Origin: Metabacillus litoralis
Lineage (GTDB): Bacteria > Bacillota > Bacilli > Bacillales > Bacillaceae
Reading direction: 5' to 3'
Length of the DNA stretch: 64,000 nt
Assembly: GCF_003667825.1 (NCBI RefSeq)
Contig: NZ_CP033043.1
Coordinates: 3,722,001 to 3,786,000, forward strand
Within the stretch, counting starts at the first letter, position 1. Every line of letters begins with the position of its first letter. The notes below the pieces were generated by a model, which saw only the letters and a list, made by a program, of their open reading frames with translations, was not told where the DNA came from and searched no databases. Shown one piece after another: positions 16,594 through 25,204 of the stretch. A program made the translations under genes and the position numbers.

Positions 16594-17826
16594 CTAGCGA
16601 TCTAGTTGAATATTAGTGTCAGGCACTACATAATATCCTCCACCAACTTGATATTTTCCATCCTCCATACCATACACTCTTACGGTTTGTCTTGATGGGA
16701 ACCTCTTAAAGAAGTCACCATCAGGTGTATAGACATACATGTATGAACTTTTTGCCCACACATGTCCATAATAGTAGAGTGTATCCTTTGCACTACCTTT
16801 AAGAACATAATAGCCGCCACCTACCTGATAACGGTCATTTTCTATTTCGTAAACCTTTAATCCCTCACCCTTTTTTAGTTTACGGTGAACTTTGCCGTTT
16901 GGATTGTATAGAGCCATGCCATCTTTTTGGATTAATACACGACCTATCCATGGATATTCATCAGAAGATGTTGTTTCTTTCACGCTTACCTCTACTTCAT
17001 AGGGAAAGCTCGGCAAGGTATGTGTAAGAAACTCAGAAACCTCTAAGAAATACGATCCTGCCTTAAGCGTTACTTCATTTACACGATCTTTCCCTAATGA
17101 TGGTATATCGTTAATCAAGTAGTCGTTAAAAACATCTTTACCTAACGAGTCATAAATCCTTAATGTTCCATAACTATTTGGATATTTTGCATGTTTTATA
17201 ATAATCGTACTATCCTTTTGGAGGGTGAATTTATATGTATCACCATCATCTGTTCTTGGATGAGTTGAAAAGAATCCCTTGTAACGCTTATTAAGCTCCA
17301 TTTCGGTTGCTATATCCCAGGTATCATTATCTTCCTTCTCATAATAATTACTAGTTTCAAATGAAACACTAAATTGATATGTAACGTCTAGATCAGTTGT
17401 ACCAGCAGCTAATTCAAGATAATAGGTACCTGCAGGCAATCCCACTTGACCAATTTCATCCTCCATCACGCTAGGTTTAGATACATAATTTAAATACTCA
17501 TTATTCACCTTACCATTTGTTAACAAAACGGAAACTGATCCATTCACATGTTTACTATCTACATTAACCGTTACAAGCCCACTTGTAGGTAATTCTATTT
17601 TATAAACATCTTTAGGATCCCTCCTAAAATCATCATCAGCAAATGTAGATTCATATTCTTTGTTTAACTCTATCGCTGTCGCTGTAGAGAATAGTTCGTT
17701 AGGCTCATTGCTTATAGTTGTCGCAGTTTGAGAATCTGCAGCAGCCTGAATCTGTCCTGCATTTGGTAAGAATACTAATAAAAATACAGCTGTTAAAATA
17801 CCCATTGATAATCCTAGTTTTTTCAT
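16594..17826 (-). CDS. Secreted protein with two PPC-like domains and two GGGYYV modules
   Basis: 410 residues. Signal peptide (to about AAA, residue 30), then two beta-rich repeats resembling bacterial pre-peptidase C-terminal domains: about 40-165 (NEPNELFSTATAIEL, DVYKIELPTSG, LPAGTYYLEL) and about 168-290 (EKEDNDTWDIATEMEL, DTYKFTLQKD, LKAGSYFLEV). After these come two copies of a roughly 55-residue module ending KYQVGGGYYV. ATG 17826 has GGAGGAGG upstream; the frame stays open further 5' only through a REP-like copy. No catalytic motif is visible; surface or adhesive role is inference. Confidence 0.78.
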   Translation of the reverse strand: MKKLGLSMGILTAVFLLVFLPNAGQIQAAADSQTATTISNEPNELFSTATAIELNKEYESTFADDDFRRDPKDVYKIELPTSGLVTVNVDSKHVNGSVSVLLTNGKVNNEYLNYVSKPSVMEDEIGQVGLPAGTYYLELAAGTTDLDVTYQFSVSFETSNYYEKEDNDTWDIATEMELNKRYKGFFSTHPRTDDGDTYKFTLQKDSTIIIKHAKYPNSYGTLRIYDSLGKDVFNDYLINDIPSLGKDRVNEVTLKAGSYFLEVSEFLTHTLPSFPYEVEVSVKETTSSDEYPWIGRVLIQKDGMALYNPNGKVHRKLKKGEGLKVYEIENDRYQVGGGYYVLKGSAKDTLYYYGHVWAKSSYMYVYTPDGDFFKRFPSRQTVRVYGMEDGKYQVGGGYYVVPDTNIQLDR

Positions 17827-17854
17827 TGTTTTTCCTCCTCCGGATTGGGACAAC

Positions 17855-17873
17855 GGGACAGGTCCCTCGTCCC
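17855..17873 (+). repeat. REP-like palindrome copy
   Basis: GGGACAGGTCCCTCGTCCC, 5 bp after the stop of the Ser/Gly-rich membrane gene but antisense to it, the one clear exception to the orientation rule. Confidence 0.8.
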
Positions 17874-17878
17874 ACCTA

Positions 17879-18373
17879 TTAATAATGATGGTTGTAATCA
17901 TTCGACATATCATGAAGGTCATCTTGAAAACGACCTAATTGCTCATCCTCCATTTGGTCAGCCAAGCCATAGCTGCTTCCCCCAGAACTCCTACCACTAC
18001 TTGAACCACCGCTAGAATACCCTGATGAACCACTTTCGTTTCCTGTCACAAAGGCTTCAATTGGAGAAACAAGGGTCATAATCACAATAATATTATCTGC
18101 AAAGCTTTCCCCAACATTTAGCTTGTAAAATGAGCAACCTACAAACAAACCAGTTATAATCGATCCTCTTATCCATTTTCGTTTATAAAATTGCCCTGCA
18201 CCTACAAATACTAATGATGAAAAAAAGGATATCGAATCCTTCCTCCTTTTTCCACCAAAACGGAATAACAGGACATTAACAATCATTGTTGCAAGCATAA
18301 CCATCATAACTACATCTAAAGTGGGCATCCCTAATGATTCTTTTACCCAATTTCCTCCAAACATCGAACCCAT
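17879..18373 (-). CDS. Membrane protein with Ser/Gly-rich linker and NHH tail
   Basis: 164 residues: about three hydrophobic segments, one with GAGQFYKRKWIRGSI resembling a TM2-domain turn, then a Gly/Ser low-complexity stretch (about 115-140) and a tail ending NDYNHHY. ATG 18373 follows AGGAGG by 6 bp. The tail and the conserved element upstream link it to the gene at 7401-7787. The gene for the PPC-like protein follows 52 bp downstream. Function not recognised. Confidence 0.68.
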   Translation of the reverse strand: MGSMFGGNWVKESLGMPTLDVVMMVMLATMIVNVLLFRFGGKRRKDSISFFSSLVFVGAGQFYKRKWIRGSIITGLFVGCSFYKLNVGESFADNIIVIMTLVSPIEAFVTGNESGSSGYSSGGSSSGRSSGGSSYGLADQMEDEQLGRFQDDLHDMSNDYNHHY

Positions 18374-18521
18374 ACAATTCCTCCTCTTTTCGCCAAGGCC
18401 TTGTTGCATAAGCACTAAACCTTAATCATAGCTGTTGTAAGAAACACTATTTTCCAAATTTGAAAATTTTACATTTTATTAATATACAAGATTTTGAAAA
18501 TACCTCACTCTTTCTTCTCTA

Positions 18522-18596
18522 GTATGATTATCTCGCAAACTTCTTCTTTATTCTGTGTTAGGCCTAACATAAAAATTGTTAAATTGATCACATTTT
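18522..18596. promoter_or_regulatory. Conserved 75-bp regulatory element, copy 2
   Basis: Shares its blocks, in the same order and spacing, with 7971-8046. Here the central dyad is imperfect (CTAACAT/TTGTTAA). Both copies stand upstream of minus-strand genes for membrane proteins with His-ending tails. Confidence 0.6.
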
Positions 18597-18631
18597 GAAA
18601 GAAAGTAACCTATGATTTTAAAGAGAACTTT

Positions 18632-18650
18632 GGGACAAGGAACCTGTCCC
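18632..18650 (-). repeat. REP-like palindrome copy
   Basis: GGGACAAGGAACCTGTCCC, in the first unit of the 54-bp duplication. Confidence 0.9.
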
Positions 18651-18671
18651 TCTGACCCGCAACCTATGATT

Positions 18672-19367
18672 CTAAACAGAACTCCGGGACAAGGAACCTG
18701 TCCCTCCGTCCCGCTTATATAGTTTGCGAGTTTTCACATAGTCTTGTTCGTAGGTGGTTTGTCCAATTTGTTTTGAGAATTCATCACAATAGTCTTCAAT
18801 TTCGTCTCCGAAGAGTCTTCTTTCAAAGTTATATCTTATGTTATGTCCGATTTCATGTCCTAGGGAGAATAGTAACTCATCGCGAGCCTCTTCTTTGGTA
18901 ATTAACCAATAGTAGTTCTTTTCTACATCAGTATAAAACCTGTACATATTCTCTTCAGGATCTCTTTCTAGTGGATAGACCCTTATGACTGCTCCGATAC
19001 TTGAACGATCATCGTTATCTGGAGTATAAGAAGCAAAAATCTGATAAGGATATTCTTCGGGTCGATCTTCGAATGATATTTCTTCAATTCCGACTAAAGC
19101 TGTAGAATGCTTTTCTTCAGCCCTCCTTAGTAATTCATTAACCTCTTCACGAGAAATAGGAACATCGTAGTTTTCGTTCCTAAACGTTTCCCTATAAAAT
19201 TTTATCTCCTTTAATCCCTTATTTTTGTAAATTTCATTAAAGTACTTTTTCGATTTCCGTAATGATGGGCCTTTACTAAGAGCACTCATTACTAAAATGA
19301 ACGTAAAAGCAATTAGAAAAAGGGCAAAAACGACAATTAATGAGATGAACAGAATAGTAGATAACAT
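18672..19367 (-). CDS. Membrane-anchored HExxH metalloprotease-like protein
   Basis: 231 residues: N-terminal membrane helix (about 4-30), then a soluble domain with zinc motif LGHEIGHNIRY and a downstream acidic segment (EIEDYCDEFSKQ) that could give the third ligand, as in gluzincin-type proteases. ATG 19367 follows AGGAGGGAATC. The C-terminus GTGSLSRS is coded by the REP-like copy 18686-18704, so the original end was lost or extended. It lies 51 bp after the PIN-domain membrane gene and is probably co-transcribed. Substrate unknown. Confidence 0.75.
   Translation of the reverse strand: MLSTILFISLIVVFALFLIAFTFILVMSALSKGPSLRKSKKYFNEIYKNKGLKEIKFYRETFRNENYDVPISREEVNELLRRAEEKHSTALVGIEEISFEDRPEEYPYQIFASYTPDNDDRSSIGAVIRVYPLERDPEENMYRFYTDVEKNYYWLITKEEARDELLFSLGHEIGHNIRYNFERRLFGDEIEDYCDEFSKQIGQTTYEQDYVKTRKLYKRDGGTGSLSRSSV
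18686..18704 (-). repeat. REP-like palindrome copy inside a coding end
   Basis: GGGACAAGGAACCTGTCCC; on the gene strand it encodes GTGSLS near the C-terminus of the metalloprotease-like protein. Confidence 0.9.
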
Positions 19368-19418
19368 GATTCCCTCCTGAAAAACTCTTTTAAATAGATT
19401 AAGGTTCAATTAGTATCA

Positions 19419-20426
19419 TTATGCTTCTCTTCCTAAATTTGTATCAAATAATGTCACAACATCCATTCCCCGTGAGGCAGCTTTATTTAGGGCAATTCGA
19501 TCTTCATTAAAGAACATTATTTTTGGCTTTTTGAATATGGATAATTTCCTTTTTCTCAGAGTTTCTAATTGATAGAGATAATGACAAAGAATCACATCAT
19601 CATTAACTCTCGGTTTCAAATTTTTAGAAAGAACGTACTTGTTGAAATCCTCTGTTGAGTCTTGTCCAACATACTGAATTTTCCCTTTTTCATTTAATCT
19701 GGTTAAATAAGCAGTTGCCTTTTGAACTTTGTAGTAGGTATCTCCTTGTTTCAGATCTTCTAATTCATTAAGAATTAAGGTAGACACCCAAATGCTTTTA
19801 TTCTTCATTTTCAATAGTTTATCTAATAACTTCTCATCATTTCTTACAATCTCCATGAAGAAGTTAGTATCCATACAAATGGAATATCCATTTTTCATAC
19901 AATAATCTAATGAATAATGAAACGCTTGAATTCCCTTTTCTCTTGTATAAGTATTTTTTTGCGTTCCTTTCAACCAAGATAAAACGGATTTTTTACGTCT
20001 TGCTTCCCTTAGCATTTGTGTATCTCGGTTAATGCTATCAATCGTATCTTGCTTATACTTCAAAAACTCCTTATGCTCTGCTCTCATTCTTAAATCTGCT
20101 AAATATAGGGCTGCTCCGACTGAATATAGGAGATTTATTGTGAAAATAAATGTAGCTGTATTCCTTTCGATCATTTCTCGAAAGAAACTGTCAGGCATTA
20201 TTTCATAGAAAAAGTAGATAACAAAAGCAAAAGGAAACGTTCCTAAAATTGATAAAAACCCCGTTTTGTATCTTCTTATTAAAATGTCACCTAGTCCAAT
20301 AAATGCCATATTCAAAAGCGTTGGAATTGTATTGAGTTTTCCAATCAATTTTCCTATTAAAAATGAAACAATTAAGGCAATAACAAGAATCATAACTAGA
20401 TGTTGAAGTTGATAATATAGTAACAT
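19419..20426 (-). CDS. Second membrane-anchored PIN-domain protein
   Basis: 335 residues: three to four membrane helices in the first 125, then a basic linker (REARRKKS), then a PIN-like domain (about 175-335) with candidate acidic residues in CMDTNFFMEIV, LILNELEDLK, RVNDDVILCHY and FFNEDRIAL. The layout equals that of 5871-7013, though sequence identity is low by eye. AAGGAGG precedes the ATG. Adjacent to the membrane metalloprotease. An RNase role at the membrane is inferred from the PIN fold. Confidence 0.72.
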   Translation of the reverse strand: MLLYYQLQHLVMILVIALIVSFLIGKLIGKLNTIPTLLNMAFIGLGDILIRRYKTGFLSILGTFPFAFVIYFFYEIMPDSFFREMIERNTATFIFTINLLYSVGAALYLADLRMRAEHKEFLKYKQDTIDSINRDTQMLREARRKKSVLSWLKGTQKNTYTREKGIQAFHYSLDYCMKNGYSICMDTNFFMEIVRNDEKLLDKLLKMKNKSIWVSTLILNELEDLKQGDTYYKVQKATAYLTRLNEKGKIQYVGQDSTEDFNKYVLSKNLKPRVNDDVILCHYLYQLETLRKRKLSIFKKPKIMFFNEDRIALNKAASRGMDVVTLFDTNLGREA

Positions 20427-20563
20427 TGTAATCCTCCTTTTAATGACTATTGTACTAGAAAATTACTAACATTCATTAGCTTCATTATAAGTACCTATTG
20501 TATTTAACACGTTGTAGGGTGAATTCGTTGATTCCTTTAAATCCATCACGATTAAATATGATC

Positions 20564-20594
20564 TTGCCTCTATGACTTCATATCAAAGAGGCAA
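20564..20594. terminator. Hairpin at the end of the DUF4352 lipoprotein gene
   Basis: TTGCCTCT pairs with AGAGGCAA across a 15-nt loop, 6 bp past the stop; only a weak T-tract follows. Confidence 0.45.
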
Positions 20595-20599
20595 CCTTA

Positions 20600-21244
20600 T
20601 TATTCCACTGGCAACGGAATCTCTGCTACTGCATCCTCGCCATTATCGGTAAAGATTTGCTTAATTCTTAACGTTAAGTTCGGTTTGTCCTTAGGTGTAA
20701 TAAATACAATATTTCCTTCTTTAAAACCACCATCAATAACACTTGAGCCATTATTAAACGGATTTTTAATATTTGTTCCAGAAATTCCTCCACTTTTCAC
20801 CTCACCATTAGGTGTAATCACATCAAATGATACTGTGCTAAGCTGTTCCTCTCCGGAATGGTTTGTTACCTTTACATTGAGAACCCCATAGCCCTCGTCA
20901 TTGCTGCTTGGTTTCTGAGCAAATACATGTCCAGTTAAAGATGATTTTGTATAAATACCATTTAACGTATAGTAATAATGGTTTAGCTGCACCTCATAGT
21001 CTCCGACCGTGACCGTTTTATTGATTTCAATCGGGTTTCCATTCTCCGGCCCATTCATCACATCGATTTCTTCCTCACTTAAAGTGTTTAGTTCCTCTTG
21101 TGTCATGTTCTTAGGATCTAACACTTTATGTACTTCTTCAGTTTTCACTTGTGGAGATGAAATCTCTTCTTTAGCAGAACAACCGATTTGGCTTGATAAA
21201 ATAATGATGAATAGAAAGAATGTCTTTAAAAATCTAGGTTTCAT
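20600..21244 (-). CDS. DUF4352-like lipoprotein
   Basis: 214 residues: lipoprotein signal with lipobox SQIGC (Cys 22), an acidic linker, then a beta-sandwich resembling DUF4352/telokin-like domains (GDYEVQLNHYYYTLNG, YGVLNVKVTNHSGEEQLS, GGFKEGNIVFITPKD). Such lipoproteins sit on the outer face of the membrane; partners unknown. GGAGGGC lies 7 bp before the ATG. Monocistronic, with a hairpin after the stop. Confidence 0.8.
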   Translation of the reverse strand: MKPRFLKTFFLFIIILSSQIGCSAKEEISSPQVKTEEVHKVLDPKNMTQEELNTLSEEEIDVMNGPENGNPIEINKTVTVGDYEVQLNHYYYTLNGIYTKSSLTGHVFAQKPSSNDEGYGVLNVKVTNHSGEEQLSTVSFDVITPNGEVKSGGISGTNIKNPFNNGSSVIDGGFKEGNIVFITPKDKPNLTLRIKQIFTDNGEDAVAEIPLPVE

Positions 21245-21702
21245 GTTTTAGCCCTCCATTGTAGGTAATAAATAAAATTTTTATCAAAGCTTCTACTAGT
21301 TTAGAATTGAGAACACAAAAAAATCTCCTCCTTTAATGTTTGATAAAGAATGAAATATACAGAGACACAAACCACATAATTAAATAAGCCCTTGTTATAA
21401 GGTGCTAAAAAAGCTTATAAATTTGTGATTCGTAAAAAAAACTGTATATTTTCTCTTTATCTCTTCTTAAAGAAAGAGATTCGTATATAAAGATATAAAA
21501 CTTCAAAATCTAGTATATAAAGCGTATATAAATCTAAAATGTATATTATGTTAGTATTTTACTATAAAGGATAAATTGTGTAAATACTTAATTCACATCC
21601 TAAGAATGCTAGAACGGAAATGATAATACAAAAAAGGAAGCCTTAGATCTATTATTAAATGAACTTTCTGTTGTAATGTTTTCAAGCTGGAGGTCCTCGT
21701 CT
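21245..21702. other. AT-rich intergenic region
   Basis: No gene supported. It contains an imperfect dyad near 21454-21482 (TCTCTTT/AAAGAGA) and four TATATAAA-like stretches around 21482-21550. No clear promoter pairing or known RNA motif was seen. Confidence 0.5.
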
Positions 21703-22404
21703 TTAAATTGTTTTAAATGTTTTTGTAGCCAGCTTTATAAACGATTCTACCTGATGACTTTGATGAACACCTGTTTTACACCATATAGCAAAGTGTTCAC
21801 AGTTATTTACAACAAGATTATATTCTTTTTGCCCTAAACATTTTCTTGCATTTTGTATGGTTTCTTCATTTGTATTTAAAGGTCTTTTTTTGATCAGCGT
21901 GTATAGCTCTAAAAATAAGTTTACATTTTTAATGAGATCATACATCGGGTCTGCTTGCCTTACCATTGTTTTAACTGATCCATTTTTGATATCTGAAACT
22001 GTAATAGGAGAATTTTTGATAGACGAATGTGCATACTCACAGTTCAAGATGAAAAAACGACCGGATTCCCTTAGAAAATGGTTCATATCAGTTTCCATGA
22101 TTTCGTTATTTTTCATGTCGATATCCGAATCTTTAGAGGTAAAGTGAATCACTCTATCATTACCTATGTATACCCCATAATGTTCAAACGGAACTCCGTG
22201 CTTCGTCTTCCGTTTAACCCCTATAACATCTCCAGCTACTAGCATTCTATTTTTCTGTTTGTATTTTATGTAACTCTTTACACTTTCCTCAGCTGCTTTT
22301 GTCCCAATTATACTAATTCCGGTTTTAATTAAAACAGAGGAAATTGAAGGGCCTTTCTTAAGAACGGTATCAATAGCTATCTTAGTCAGAAATGAAGGCA
22401 ACAA
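21703..22404 (-). CDS. LRAT/NlpC-P60-fold protein
   Basis: 233 residues. N-terminal hydrophobic/amphipathic stretch, then an LRAT-type circularly permuted papain fold (about 75-230): AGDVIGVKRKTKHGVPFEHY with candidate His, VIHFTS, and the catalytic Cys motif NNCEHFAIWCKTG. Enzymes with this fold are acyltransferases, phospholipases or thiol hydrolases. TTG start with AAGGAG 11 bp upstream. A final hydrophobic-basic segment follows. No neighbour suggests the substrate. Confidence 0.75.
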   Translation of the reverse strand: MLPSFLTKIAIDTVLKKGPSISSVLIKTGISIIGTKAAEESVKSYIKYKQKNRMLVAGDVIGVKRKTKHGVPFEHYGVYIGNDRVIHFTSKDSDIDMKNNEIMETDMNHFLRESGRFFILNCEYAHSSIKNSPITVSDIKNGSVKTMVRQADPMYDLIKNVNLFLELYTLIKKRPLNTNEETIQNARKCLGQKEYNLVVNNCEHFAIWCKTGVHQSHQVESFIKLATKTFKTI

Positions 22405-22589
22405 ATCGAATTCTCCTTATCAGTTTAAAATAAAATATTTGAGTTATAAATTCTAAAAATAGTAAAATTTACTCATATACCTATATCCTATCATTTTTTC
22501 ACTTTGCTAAGATATATTAATCTGTAAAAATGCCTTATCTATGTTGAACTTTCCTTATCATCTTCTGCTCAAAAGAAAAGCATATATAA

Positions 22590-22757
22590 CCTGATGACGC
22601 AAAAGAATGGGTTCGTTCTCATATAAAAGATTCTTATGCGGTTGAACCGAAAGAGAAAACAAGCAAAAAGTTTGGGAATGCTACGATTAATGTATATGGA
22701 AGCCCATTGTTTCGTACACTAGAAATTGATTTTGGATATGCGGAAAAAAATATATAA
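22590..22757 (+). pseudogene. 3' fragment of an unknown gene
   Basis: An open frame of 55 codons with protein-like composition (AKEWVRSHIKDSYAVEPKEK, then KFGNATINVYGSPLFRTLEI) begins directly after an in-frame stop and lacks a start with ribosome binding site. It ends at a normal stop. It reads like the C-terminal remnant of a gene otherwise deleted. Family not recognised; it precedes the SUKH gene. Confidence 0.5.
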
Positions 22758-22779
22758 TTAGTGATATGAATAAATGAAT

Positions 22780-22798
22780 GGGACAAGGAACCTGTCCC
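22780..22798 (-). repeat. REP-like palindrome copy
   Basis: GGGACAAGGAACCTGTCCC, 3 bp before the ribosome binding site of the SUKH gene, so it would fold in its leader. Confidence 0.9.
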
Positions 22799-22812
22799 TA
22801 TGAGGTGATCAA

Positions 22813-23274
22813 GTGGTAAACAGTATATGGCAAGAAGATGATGAGTACTACAGGTTAGAGCCATTAACAGATGCGATGGTAAAAGAGGCAGAGGATAAGC
22901 TTAATGTTAAGCTTCCGGACTCATATATAAATATCTTAAAAGAGCAGAATGGGGGATATATTAAGTTTGATTCTTTTCCTTGTTCTACTCCAACATCCTG
23001 GGCTGATGATCATGTAAATGTGGATCATATCTTTGGGATTGGTAAAGAAAACAGTATATTAGACAGTGAGTATTTAATAAATGAATGGGATCTGCCGACC
23101 AATATTGTACTGATCTCTGGAAGTGGGCATTCATGGATTGCTCTTGATTATAGAGAAACGAGAGAAAATCCTCCTGTTATTTTTATTGATGTTGATGATG
23201 AAAAGATTGTCGAATTAGCTGCTAATTTTGATTTGTTTTTAGATGGGTTGATGATTTGGGAAGGTGAAGTCTGA
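22813..23274 (+). CDS. SMI1/KNR4 (SUKH) family protein
   Basis: 153 residues with the SUKH-1 pattern: VKEAEDKLNVKLPDSYINIL, KEQNGGYIKF, DHIFGIG, then LISGSGHSWIALDYRE, VIFIDVDD and a C-terminal helix with FDLFLDGL. SUKH proteins are often immunity proteins against polymorphic toxins, but lone genes are common and no toxin is encoded here. GTG start with GAGGTGAT upstream. The gene fragment before it could be a relic of a former partner, which is speculative. Confidence 0.88.
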   Translation: MVNSIWQEDDEYYRLEPLTDAMVKEAEDKLNVKLPDSYINILKEQNGGYIKFDSFPCSTPTSWADDHVNVDHIFGIGKENSILDSEYLINEWDLPTNIVLISGSGHSWIALDYRETRENPPVIFIDVDDEKIVELAANFDLFLDGLMIWEGEV

Positions 23275-23306
23275 AAGTTAATGAGTGTATTGTGTTGAGG
23301 AACAGG

Positions 23307-23335
23307 AAAAGCCAACTGCTATAGTTGGCTTTTTT
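23307..23335 (+). terminator. Terminator of the SUKH gene
   Basis: AAAAGCCAACT/AGTTGGCTTTT hairpin followed by a T-run. Confidence 0.8.
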
Positions 23336-23419
23336 GTAGTAAGATTTTAAGTTAATTCCATCTCAATCAAGAGTTTAGTTTTCCCAGATAAGCATTCTCC
23401 CAGTGAGCAAATTTAGTCT

Positions 23420-23438
23420 GGGACAAGGAACCTGTCCC
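23420..23438 (-). repeat. REP-like palindrome copy
   Basis: GGGACAAGGAACCTGTCCC abutting the TAG stop of the GGGYYV-module gene, sense orientation. Confidence 0.9.
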
Positions 23439-25031
23439 CTAGTTCTTCATATACGAAACCTGATTTTTGTTGTCGATGATGTAGTAGCCGCCACCGACTT
23501 GGAATTTGTTGCCGTCGATGGAGTAGACTCTGTAGGATTCACCTTTTTTTAGGGTTTTGTGGATTTCGCCTGATGGTGCGTATAGTTTTGTGTCTTGTAG
23601 CATGGATACGAATCCTACGTAGAATGCTACGTTGCGGTCGTTTTTGATATAGTAGCCGCCGCCGACGTCAAATTCATAATCATCATAGTTATACACCCTA
23701 ATTAACTCATTTGTTTTTACTTTACGATATGGTTTACCATCTGGAGAATAGAGGGTTGTTTCTTTGCGTATAACTAATCGACCAATCAGAAGGCCCATTT
23801 TGTTCTTTTCATGTCTAACATAATAGCCGCCACCAAGATGATAGTAGTTTCCTAATATACCAAATGTACGGTAATATTCTCCCTTTTTTAGTTGTTTATA
23901 AACTGTGTAGGATCCATTCGGTGCTCTTTTTAATAGCGGTACTGGCTGTTTAATATAAAGTCTGGCTATTGGATGATTATGATTGATAGATGTAAAATAA
24001 GGCCCATCATAGCTTGTAGGATTTTTGAGTTCCACAAGAGTAGAATAATAATCAAGATAATATCCACTATCATCTCTATATATAGAGATAAAACCATCTT
24101 TATAATGCAATATTTTCGTTACATTACCTGTTTTAATAGAATAAAGTAAATCATTATTTTCATACGAATATACATCAATACCACCATTAACATCTGCAGC
24201 ATACATATGATCATCACTTGTATTGAATGCATAATCATTGTACCTTTTTCCTAAATCATCCTGAAATACCATATCCCCCATTTTCACCGAAGATGACCAA
24301 AAGACAATTCCGCTATTATTAAACATTCTAAGGCCATCCGGAGTGATTCTCATCTGGTCTGTTAAAGGATAATCACCATGATAAGGCGAGTCATATTTAA
24401 AGAAAATTGTTCCTTTATTTATTTCAAGTGCGTTTAAATCACTAGGACTTATATGAGGCGTTATCGTATAGATTTTATTATTAACAGCATTATAAGAAAT
24501 TGTTGACCGGTCATAAATTCTAGCTGTATTTTCATTATTCGGAACTTCTTGTCCATCTTTTAGTGAGTATACTTTCATTGCATTCCATTGCCCTGAACCA
24601 GGTGACACATATACATAGCCATCCTTATCCACTGCGATATCATATGGATCTGCTACAATATCAAATGTACGATCAAGCGTAAAAGAATTTATATCTACTA
24701 ATGCAATTGCTCCCTTATAAGAACCGAAGTTATAGCTATCATGAGCCATTTTATGCTGAATTAGAACCAGTTTATTTTGATATATTTCTAATTTAGTAGT
24801 TGGATATGGCAAATTTAGCGTCTTCATTTCTCCAGTTTTGTAATTAATAGAATAGACAGTATTGGCACCTTTTCGTGTTAAATAAATAATGGGCTTATCA
24901 GGATCCAGTACTGAATCCGCTGGTTCAAACCCCAGATAAACAGGTCCACTATTACCTGCTGCGTTTGTTTCATTCATTTGTAGAAAAGGAATGATTAATA
25001 AAAAAACAAAAACACCCAAAAATCTCCTCAA
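23439..25031 (-). CDS. Secreted beta-propeller-like protein with three GGGYYV modules
   Basis: 530 residues. Signal peptide (to about NAA, residue 25), then a region of repeated short beta strands (about 28-350; VYSINYKTGEMKTL, ALVDINSFTLDRTFD, VDKDGYVYVSPGSG) like a YncE/NHL-type propeller. The C-terminal part has three modules (about 355-530), each with a Tyr-x-Pro-Asp/Ser-Gly turn, a KKGE-x-x-RVY strand and a closing GGGYY(V/I). TTG start with GGGGG 7 bp upstream. Cell-surface role inferred. The modules are shared with the products at 16594 and, partly, 11384. Confidence 0.75.
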   Translation of the reverse strand: MRRFLGVFVFLLIIPFLQMNETNAAGNSGPVYLGFEPADSVLDPDKPIIYLTRKGANTVYSINYKTGEMKTLNLPYPTTKLEIYQNKLVLIQHKMAHDSYNFGSYKGAIALVDINSFTLDRTFDIVADPYDIAVDKDGYVYVSPGSGQWNAMKVYSLKDGQEVPNNENTARIYDRSTISYNAVNNKIYTITPHISPSDLNALEINKGTIFFKYDSPYHGDYPLTDQMRITPDGLRMFNNSGIVFWSSSVKMGDMVFQDDLGKRYNDYAFNTSDDHMYAADVNGGIDVYSYENNDLLYSIKTGNVTKILHYKDGFISIYRDDSGYYLDYYSTLVELKNPTSYDGPYFTSINHNHPIARLYIKQPVPLLKRAPNGSYTVYKQLKKGEYYRTFGILGNYYHLGGGYYVRHEKNKMGLLIGRLVIRKETTLYSPDGKPYRKVKTNELIRVYNYDDYEFDVGGGYYIKNDRNVAFYVGFVSMLQDTKLYAPSGEIHKTLKKGESYRVYSIDGNKFQVGGGYYIIDNKNQVSYMKN

Positions 25032-25085
25032 ATTCCTACCCCCTAAGTATTCTTAGGCTAAGTATAGCACCATGATAGGGACATA

Positions 25086-25104
25086 GGGACAGGCAACTTG
25101 TCCC
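25086..25104 (+). repeat. REP-like palindrome copy
   Basis: GGGACAGGCAACTTGTCCC, intergenic, preceded by a partial copy (GGGACATA). Confidence 0.8.
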
Positions 25105-25123
25105 ATTTTTCAGAGATGCCAAA

Positions 25124-25142
25124 GGGACAGGTACCTTGTCCC
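25124..25142 (+). repeat. REP-like palindrome copy
   Basis: GGGACAGGTACCTTGTCCC, intergenic between the chemoreceptor-like gene's end and the propeller gene's start. Confidence 0.85.
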
Positions 25143-25185
25143 CTTTCTTTCTACAAATGAGCTACCTTGAATCAGTAAGGAATTT

Positions 25186-25204
25186 GGGACACGGAACCTG
25201 TCCC
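25186..25204 (-). repeat. REP-like palindrome copy
   Basis: GGGACACGGAACCTGTCCC; its last base is shared with the TAG stop of the chemoreceptor-like gene, sense orientation. Confidence 0.9.

Larger units (their letters stand above)
18607..18714. repeat. 54-bp tandem duplication carrying REP-like copies
   Basis: 18607-18660 and 18661-18714 align end to end with few mismatches; both begin AACCTATGATT, contain the 19-bp palindrome and end in CCCGC. The second unit supplies the 3' end of the metalloprotease gene. Confidence 0.8.

Noticed and set aside
17827..17922. Longer start for the PPC-like secreted protein
   Set aside because: The added residues come from a palindrome copy and would hide a normal signal peptide; ATG 17826 has GGAGGAGG.
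22634..22864. Minus-strand 76-codon frame
   Set aside because: It runs antisense across the gene fragment, a palindrome copy and the SUKH start, without a ribosome binding site.
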